Positions 58,571 through 64,000 of a stretch of DNA of 64,000 bases are shown piece after piece. The notes beneath the pieces are model-generated. The model did not search any database. It was not told the DNA's origin and saw nothing but the letters and a program-made list of their open reading frames with translations. Location: contig NZ_KB903272.1 in NCBI RefSeq assembly GCF_000379685.1, forward strand, positions 310,624-374,623, given 5' to 3'. Position 1 is the stretch's first letter. The number at the start of each line of letters is the position of its first letter. The translations under genes were made by a program, and so were the position numbers. Source of the DNA: Catelliglobosispora koreensis DSM 44566 (GTDB taxonomy: Bacteria > Actinomycetota > Actinomycetes > Mycobacteriales > Micromonosporaceae).

Positions 58571-59812
58571 GTGAGTGTGCCCGCGTCGTCCACTCGCACG
58601 AAACGGCGGCAGCCTCCACCTCCCCCGATGGATCTGCCCGACTTCGATGACGAAGTGCGCCCGGCGAAGCGCAAGCGCCGGAAGGATCCCACCTGGGCGC
58701 GCCTGCTCGTTATCTTCGGTGCCTTGTTGATGGTCGCCGGTGGCGGAGGCATCGTCGCGGTCCGGCTGGGGCTGGCGACCGTTACGGCCAACATTCAGAC
58801 CACGAGCCTGATCCCCAAAGACTCGGTGGCGATGGCGGGCGCCAACATCGACGGCGCGATCAACCTGTTGCTGGTGGGCATCGACACCGAGTCACGTGCA
58901 GGCGAGGGCCGCGCGGGCGTTCTGGCCGACAGCATCGTGATCATGCACATCCCCAAAACGCACGATCAGGCTTACCTGATCTCGATCCCGCGTGACACCA
59001 AGGTTTCGGTGCCCAAGAATCAGCGGCTCGGCTTCCCCGGCCAGAGCGTGGAGAAGGTCAACGCTGTCTTCGGCATCGGCTACCGCGCTAAGAACGACGC
59101 TGACGAGCAGACCAAGCGGGCCAACGGCGTTGAGATGCTCGCCCTGACGCTGAACAAGATCACCAATGGCATGAAGTTCAACGGCGCCATGCTGGTCGAC
59201 TTCGACGGGTTCAAGTCCATCATCGATGAGCTCGGTGGCGTCGACATCTGCGTCGACCAGAAAGCCGAATCCATCCACCTGGCGAAGATGCCTGACGGCA
59301 AGATCGTTGACGTTTGGTACGACGAGGCGTCCGGCAAGGTACGGGGTCTCCCGGCCGGGGCGAAGGTTGTCGTGCACGAGCCCGGTTGCCGGACGTTTAG
59401 TTCGCAGCTCGCCCTCGACTTCGCCCGCATCCGCAAGAGCCTGGAAAACGGTGACTATGACCGTCAGCGCAACCAGCAAAAGGTCATCAAGGCGATGGCG
59501 AAGAAGGCCGCCAGCAAGGACATCATCAAGGACCTGCCGCGGATCAACCGCATCGTCGAGGCGGCGGGCAAAGCCGTGCTGCTCGACCACGGCAACGTCC
59601 CGCTGGAGAACTTCCTGTTCACCATGAAGGACGTCGCGGCCAACGACCTCGTAATGATCAAGACCAACGCGGGGCAGTTCGCCTCTGAGGACATCAATGG
59701 CGTGTCGTTCCAGGTGCTGACGGCGGCTTCATTGGACATGCTCGCCGCGGCCAGGGATGGACACCTCCCAGAATTCTTGCAAAAGCACCCCGAGTTCATG
59801 ACATCCGAATGA
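58571..59812 (+). CDS. LytR-CpsA-Psr (LCP) family wall-polymer ligase
   Basis: 413 residues from GTG 58571. Short cytoplasmic Pro/Arg-rich N-terminus, one membrane helix ([20 protein letters not shown]), then an extracellular LCP domain: [46 protein letters not shown] and [15 protein letters not shown] enzymes attach arabinogalactan or teichoic polymers to peptidoglycan. Overlaps dxr by four bases. Confidence 0.92.
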   Translation: MSVPASSTRTKRRQPPPPPMDLPDFDDEVRPAKRKRRKDPTWARLLVIFGALLMVAGGGGIVAVRLGLATVTANIQTTSLIPKDSVAMAGANIDGAINLLLVGIDTESRAGEGRAGVLADSIVIMHIPKTHDQAYLISIPRDTKVSVPKNQRLGFPGQSVEKVNAVFGIGYRAKNDADEQTKRANGVEMLALTLNKITNGMKFNGAMLVDFDGFKSIIDELGGVDICVDQKAESIHLAKMPDGKIVDVWYDEASGKVRGLPAGAKVVVHEPGCRTFSSQLALDFARIRKSLENGDYDRQRNQQKVIKAMAKKAASKDIIKDLPRINRIVEAAGKAVLLDHGNVPLENFLFTMKDVAANDLVMIKTNAGQFASEDINGVSFQVLTAASLDMLAAARDGHLPEFLQKHPEFMTSE

Positions 59813-61056
59813 GCGAGTTGGTGGGTCCGGGCACAATAGGCGGCGTGCACTCCAGTTCCGTCCAGCGCGACATCGTTTTGCTCGGCTCCACCGGGTCGAT
59901 CGGCACTCAGGCGATCGACATCGTGGAACGCAACCCTGACCGCTTCCGGGTCGTCGCTATCGGCGCTGGTGGTGGCAACGTTGAAGTCCTTGCGCAGCAA
60001 GCACTTTCGCTCGCAGTAGAGGTTGTCGGCGTCGCGCGCTCAAGCGTCGCGCAAGACTTGCAGCTGGCTTTCTACGCTGAGGCCTCGCGACAGGGCTATG
60101 CCACCGGCTCGTTTCGCATACCGAAGATCGTGACCGGGCCCAACGCGATGACCGAGCTGGCTCAGTGGCCTTGCGACATCGTCCTCAATGGAGTGGTCGG
60201 GTCGCTCGGGCTCGGCCCCACCCTGGCCGCGCTGGAATCGGGGCGCCTGCTCGCCCTGGCCAACAAGGAGTCACTGGTCGCCGGTGGGCCACTGGTGCGC
60301 CGGGTGGCCAAGCCGGGGCAGATCGTTCCGGTCGACAGTGAGCACTCGGCGCTCGCGCAATGCCTTCGCGGCGGCAGTGCCAGCGAGGTGCGGCGACTGA
60401 TTCTGACGGCGAGCGGCGGGGCGTTTCGCGGCCGGCGGCGCGAAGAGCTGGCCAACGTCACGGTCGAAGAGGCGCTCAAGCACCCGACGTGGGACATGGG
60501 ACCGGTCGTCACGATCAACACGGCGACGCTCGTGAACAAGGCCCTCGAAGTCATCGAAGCGCACGAGCTGTTCGGCATCAGCTATGACGACATCGAGGTC
60601 ATGGTGCACCCGCAGTCGGTGCTGCACTCGCTAGTGGAGTTCACCGACGGATCCACGCTGGCTCAGGCCTCACCGCCAGACATGCGGCTGCCGATCGCGC
60701 TGGCTTTGGGATGGCCCGAACGGGTACGAGACGCGGCCCCCGCCGTCGACTGGACCATGGCGCACAACTGGGAACTACGCCCACTGGATCATGAAGCGTT
60801 TCCCGCTGTTGAGCTGGCGAAGCAGGCCGGCCGCGACGGCAAGTGCCGTCCAGCGATCTTTAATGCGGCTAATGAAGAATGTGTGGCAGCTTTCACCGAA
60901 GGACGTTTGCCCTTCCTGGCCATCGTGGACACGGTGGCACAGGTCCTCGCGGACGCTCCGGCCTTGGGTGAACCGGGTACGGTCGAAGATGTGCTCGCCG
61001 CCGAGTCTTGGGCCCGGCAGCGTGCTAACGAGCTTATTGACAGGATGGGTGCTTAA
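59809..61056 (+). CDS. dxr: 1-deoxy-D-xylulose-5-phosphate reductoisomerase
   Basis: Second enzyme of the MEP isoprenoid pathway. 415 residues; NADPH motif GSTGSIG at 26-32, [20 protein letters not shown] and the GGAFR loop. ATG 59809 overlaps the LCP stop; an in-frame GTG at 59845 is an alternative start. Confidence 0.97.
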   Translation: MSELVGPGTIGGVHSSSVQRDIVLLGSTGSIGTQAIDIVERNPDRFRVVAIGAGGGNVEVLAQQALSLAVEVVGVARSSVAQDLQLAFYAEASRQGYATGSFRIPKIVTGPNAMTELAQWPCDIVLNGVVGSLGLGPTLAALESGRLLALANKESLVAGGPLVRRVAKPGQIVPVDSEHSALAQCLRGGSASEVRRLILTASGGAFRGRRREELANVTVEEALKHPTWDMGPVVTINTATLVNKALEVIEAHELFGISYDDIEVMVHPQSVLHSLVEFTDGSTLAQASPPDMRLPIALALGWPERVRDAAPAVDWTMAHNWELRPLDHEAFPAVELAKQAGRDGKCRPAIFNAANEECVAAFTEGRLPFLAIVDTVAQVLADAPALGEPGTVEDVLAAESWARQRANELIDRMGA

Positions 61057-62294
61057 TGCTGGGTCTGCTGGGGATCGTCTTCGTGGCGGTCGGCATCCTG
61101 ATTTCGGTGTCGCTGCATGAGGCCGGTCACATGGGCACCGCCAAGGGCTTCGGCATGCGCGTCACCCGCTATTTCGTCGGCTTCGGCCCGACGATCTTTT
61201 CGCGGAGGAAGGGCGACACCGAATACGGCGTGAAGGCACTGCCGCTCGGTGGGTTCGTCAAGATCGTCGGGATGACGCCGCAGGACGAGGACGCTGACGA
61301 CAAGCGCGCTATGTGGCGTTTCCCGGTGTGGAAGCGGACCATCGTCATGGCCGCTGGCTCCATCGTCCACTTCATCCTGGCGTTCCTTATCTTCTGGGGC
61401 GTGGCCGCCACCGCCGCGATGCCCAACCCGCAAAACCTTGGTATACACGCCGAGGACCCTTTGACGCAGCCGGCCTACATCTATGTCGCTGATTGCCTTG
61501 AGCCCGACAAGGAAGGCAACTGTGCTGTCGCTGATGGGCCTGCCAAGACGGCCGGTCTAGCGACCGGCGACAAGATCACCCAGCTGGGCACGGTTCCCAT
61601 CAACAACTACGGCGATCTCGTCAAGGGCATCCGCTCACTGAAGTCGGCGCAGCCGGTCGACGTCACGGTGATGCGCAACGGTGCCACGCAGACGATCACG
61701 GTCACTCCCAAGGAGGCCGAGCGGGCACCGATCGGAGACCCGAAGGGCGCCAAGGAAAAGGTCGCGGTCATGGGCATCGGGCTGGACTTCGACCCGGCTT
61801 TGCCGACCCGTGTTGAGTACAACGCCATCGAATCTTTCCCGGTCGGTGCGAGCCTCATGGGCGACACCTTCATGCGGGTCATCGAGGCGATCAAGAAGTT
61901 CCCGGAGAAGATCCCTGGATTGTGGACCGCCATCACCGGCGGTGAGCGTGACCCGGAGAGCCCGGTCAGCGTGGTGGGCGCGGCCCGCATCGGTGGCGAC
62001 CTGGCCAAGCTGCACCAATGGCCGGCCATCTTCGCGATGATCGCTTCGCTGAACCTGTTTATCGGGTTGTTCAACCTGCTGCCGCTGCTGCCACTTGACG
62101 GTGGTCACATTGCGATCGCCTGGTTCGAGCGGGTGCGGTCGTGGCTGTACAGCAAAATGAAGAAACCCGACCCCGGCCGGGTGGATTACTACAAGCTGAT
62201 GCCGCTGACCTACACGGTAATCTTGATTTTCGGTGCGTTTACCGTGCTCACTATTACTGCCGACATCGTCAACCCAATCTCCCTCTTCAAGTGA
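61056..62294 (+). CDS. rip: site-2 intramembrane metalloprotease (Rip1/RseP)
   Basis: 412 residues. HEAGH at 21-25 in the first helix, a PDZ domain in the middle ([20 protein letters not shown]), and LDGGH at 347-351. Rip1-type proteases cut anti-sigma factors in mycobacteria. TAATG overlap with dxr; eight bases before ispG. Confidence 0.96.
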   Translation: MLGLLGIVFVAVGILISVSLHEAGHMGTAKGFGMRVTRYFVGFGPTIFSRRKGDTEYGVKALPLGGFVKIVGMTPQDEDADDKRAMWRFPVWKRTIVMAAGSIVHFILAFLIFWGVAATAAMPNPQNLGIHAEDPLTQPAYIYVADCLEPDKEGNCAVADGPAKTAGLATGDKITQLGTVPINNYGDLVKGIRSLKSAQPVDVTVMRNGATQTITVTPKEAERAPIGDPKGAKEKVAVMGIGLDFDPALPTRVEYNAIESFPVGASLMGDTFMRVIEAIKKFPEKIPGLWTAITGGERDPESPVSVVGAARIGGDLAKLHQWPAIFAMIASLNLFIGLFNLLPLLPLDGGHIAIAWFERVRSWLYSKMKKPDPGRVDYYKLMPLTYTVILIFGAFTVLTITADIVNPISLFK

Positions 62295-62301
62295 GAGTGC
62301 C

Positions 62302-63465
62302 GTGACTGCGATCAACCTTGGAATGCCGGCCACCCCGCCACCGCCGCTAGCTCCCCGCCGGGAGTCTCGCCGGCTGATGGTGGGCAGCGTGCCCGTCGGT
62401 GGCGGTGCCCCGGTGAGTGTGCAGTCGATGACGACGACGCTGACCTCCGACGTGAATGCCACGCTTCAGCAGATTGCGGAATTAGCGACGTCGGGCTGCC
62501 AGATCGTCCGGGTGGCCGTGCCGTCGCAAGACGATGTCCTGGCGCTGCCGGCGATCGCGAAGAAGTCGCCGATCCCGGTGATCGCCGACATTCACTTCCA
62601 GCCCAAGTACGTGTTCGCCGCGATCGACGCGGGCTGTGCCGCGGTCCGGGTGAACCCGGGCAACATCAAGCAGTTCGACGACAAGGTCAAGGAAATCGCC
62701 GCAGCCGCTGCCAGCGCTGGCGTTCCGATCCGCATCGGTGTGAACGCGGGTTCGCTGGACAAGCGGCTGCTGCAGAAGTATGGCCGCCCCACGGCTGAGG
62801 CTCTGGTGGAGTCGGCGCTTTGGGAATGCTCATTGTTCGAAGAGCATGGCTTCCGCGACATCAAGATTTCGGTCAAGCACAACGACCCGGTCGTGATGAT
62901 CAGGGCTTATCGCTTGCTGGCCCAGCAGTGTGACTATCCGCTGCACCTGGGCGTGACCGAGGCGGGCCCATCGTTCCAGGGCACTGTGAAGTCGTCTGTC
63001 GCGTTTGGAGCGTTGCTCGCCGAAGGGATTGGCGACACGATCCGGGTTTCGCTTAGCGCGCCACCGGTCGAAGAGATCAAGGTGGGCAACGCGATCCTGG
63101 AATCGCTGGGGCTCAAGGAACGTGGCCTGGAGATCATCTCGTGCCCGTCCTGTGGCCGGGCTCAGGTCGACGTCTACACCTTGGCTGAGCAGGTCACCGC
63201 GGCTCTTGAAGGCTTCCCCGCGCCGCTGCGCGTCGCCGTCATGGGCTGTGTCGTCAACGGCCCGGGCGAGGCTCGCGAGGCTGACCTCGGCGTCGCTTCC
63301 GGCAACGGCAAGGGCCAGATCTTCGTGAAGGGCGAGGTCATCAAGACCGTGCCGGAATCACTGATCGTGGAAACCCTGGTTGAGGAAGCCCTCAAGATCG
63401 CGGCTGAGATGGGCATCTCGCTGGACGATGAGCCAGCCGGTGGTGCCCTGGTGAGCGTTCACTGA
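62302..63465 (+). CDS. ispG: 4-hydroxy-3-methylbut-2-enyl-diphosphate synthase
   Basis: Iron-sulfur enzyme, penultimate step of the MEP pathway. 387 residues from GTG 62302. [34 protein letters not shown] and the cluster-binding cysteines in [10 protein letters not shown] and [10 protein letters not shown]. The dxr-rip-ispG order is typical of actinobacteria. Confidence 0.97.
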   Translation: MTAINLGMPATPPPPLAPRRESRRLMVGSVPVGGGAPVSVQSMTTTLTSDVNATLQQIAELATSGCQIVRVAVPSQDDVLALPAIAKKSPIPVIADIHFQPKYVFAAIDAGCAAVRVNPGNIKQFDDKVKEIAAAAASAGVPIRIGVNAGSLDKRLLQKYGRPTAEALVESALWECSLFEEHGFRDIKISVKHNDPVVMIRAYRLLAQQCDYPLHLGVTEAGPSFQGTVKSSVAFGALLAEGIGDTIRVSLSAPPVEEIKVGNAILESLGLKERGLEIISCPSCGRAQVDVYTLAEQVTAALEGFPAPLRVAVMGCVVNGPGEAREADLGVASGNGKGQIFVKGEVIKTVPESLIVETLVEEALKIAAEMGISLDDEPAGGALVSVH

Positions 63466-63468
63466 CCT

Positions 63469-64000
63469 TTACTCGGCAGCGAGAATGGCGTAGAGCTTGC
63501 GTTTAGTCTCGTTCAGCACTTCTAGTGCCTGACGGCGCTGGTCAGTGCTGCCCGCTGTGCCGACCTGGCGCATCGCGTTCATGATGCCCATGGCGGCCTC
63601 GCGGAACTGCTGCAACTCGTCGATCTGGCCCTGGTCGAACCGCTGCCAGGGCTGGCCCGCGGACTCGGCCTGGGTGCGGCCCGGCTCGGTGAGGGTGAAG
63701 CGCTTGCGGCCACCCGTTTCTTCACTGACGATCAGGCCCTCGTCTTCGAGGAGCTGAAGCGTCGGATAGATCGAGCCCGGGCTGGGGCGCCAGAAGCCGC
63801 CCGTGCGCTGTTCAAGCTCGGAAATCATTTCGTAGCCGTGCATCGGCCGCTCGGCCAGCAGAGCTAGCACCGCGGCGCGGGTGTCGCCCCGGCGTCCGCG
63901 TCCTCTGCCGTGCCCGTGGCCCCGGCCGTGTCCCATGCCGCCTTCAAACGGCGGGAATCCGGGGAATCCGCGCCGGAATCGGCGGCCCTGTTCATGTCTG
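63469..64000 (-). CDS. PadR-family regulator, truncated by the window edge
   Basis: Winged-helix: TRAAVLALLAERPMHGYEMI, FWRPSPGSIYPTLQLLEDEG and LIVSEETGGRKRFTLTE are the PadR core. The Gly/Arg/His-rich N-terminus has an ATG at 63936, but the frame stays open upstream to the edge (...RRGFPGFPPFEGG), as expected for actinobacterial PadR proteins with long Gly-rich leaders, so the true start is probably outside. Convergent with ispG, three bases between stops. Confidence 0.88.
   Translation of the reverse strand, partial: RHEQGRRFRRGFPGFPPFEGGMGHGRGHGHGRGRGRRGDTRAAVLALLAERPMHGYEMISELEQRTGGFWRPSPGSIYPTLQLLEDEGLIVSEETGGRKRFTLTEPGRTQAESAGQPWQRFDQGQIDELQQFREAAMGIMNAMRQVGTAGSTDQRRQALEVLNETKRKLYAILAAE

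Overview
The window reads as one uninterrupted stretch of core chromosome from a GC-rich actinomycete. The gene order (recG-rsmD-coaD, a SepIVA-like gene, yceD-rpmF-rnc-mutM, smc-ftsY, amtB-glnK-glnD-ffh, rpsP-khpA-rimM-trmD-rplS-lepB-rnhB, yraN-comM-dprA, rpsB-tsf-pyrH-frr-cdsA-rlmN, dxr-rip-ispG) is the arrangement seen in mycobacteria and Pseudonocardia-like actinobacteria. Frequent GTG/TTG starts, 4-bp ATGA/GTGA overlaps, DivIVA-family proteins and a GlnR-type operator fit an order such as Pseudonocardiales. This placement is inference; no rRNA or species marker is present.

Left part (1-13.5 kb): a truncated DAK2/DegV protein and recG run into a convergent LPVTG surface protein. rsmD-coaD, sepIVA and the yceD-rpmF-rnc-mannosyltransferase-mutM run follow. 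A small accessory patch (10.2-13.4 kb) holds a spherulin-4/GH114-like pair, a membrane protein with its winged-helix regulator, a secreted CAP protein and a 64-residue coiled-coil protein.

Middle (13.5-30.4 kb): smc, a HAD phosphatase, a PhoD-like phosphatase, ftsY with an APH-like kinase, and a secreted S8 protease with a P-domain. The nitrogen-control operon amtB-glnK-glnD sits behind a clear GlnR box. A 972-bp spacer of extreme strand composition centred on a perfect 28-bp-arm palindrome separates it from ffh and an amidohydrolase.

30.4-45.6 kb: an ECF sigma factor fused through one membrane helix to a beta-propeller lies divergent to an archaeal-type, apparently leaderless proS. Translation genes, two tandem signal peptidases, rnhB and the DUF2469 gene follow. 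Next comes an M23 peptidase whose 5' coding region is built from repeats, then the leftward yraN-comM-dprA-aminotransferase operon.

45.6-64 kb: rpsB (with a structured leader)-tsf, pyrH, frr-cdsA-rlmN and a two-repeat DivIVA-like protein. A metal-dependent hydrolase/Rieske fusion is followed by a second copy of the palindrome and eight perfect 15-bp tandem repeats. A PYROXD2-like oxidoreductase and a TetR-MMPL pair precede the LCP-dxr-rip-ispG run, which links wall-polymer attachment, isoprenoid supply and intramembrane proteolysis. A PadR regulator runs off the right edge.

The least ordinary signals are the repeated palindrome and its skewed neighbourhood, the sharing of a 72-bp repeat between a spacer and the start of the M23 gene, and the sigma-propeller fusion. 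No CRISPR, tRNA, rRNA, prophage or transposase gene was seen.
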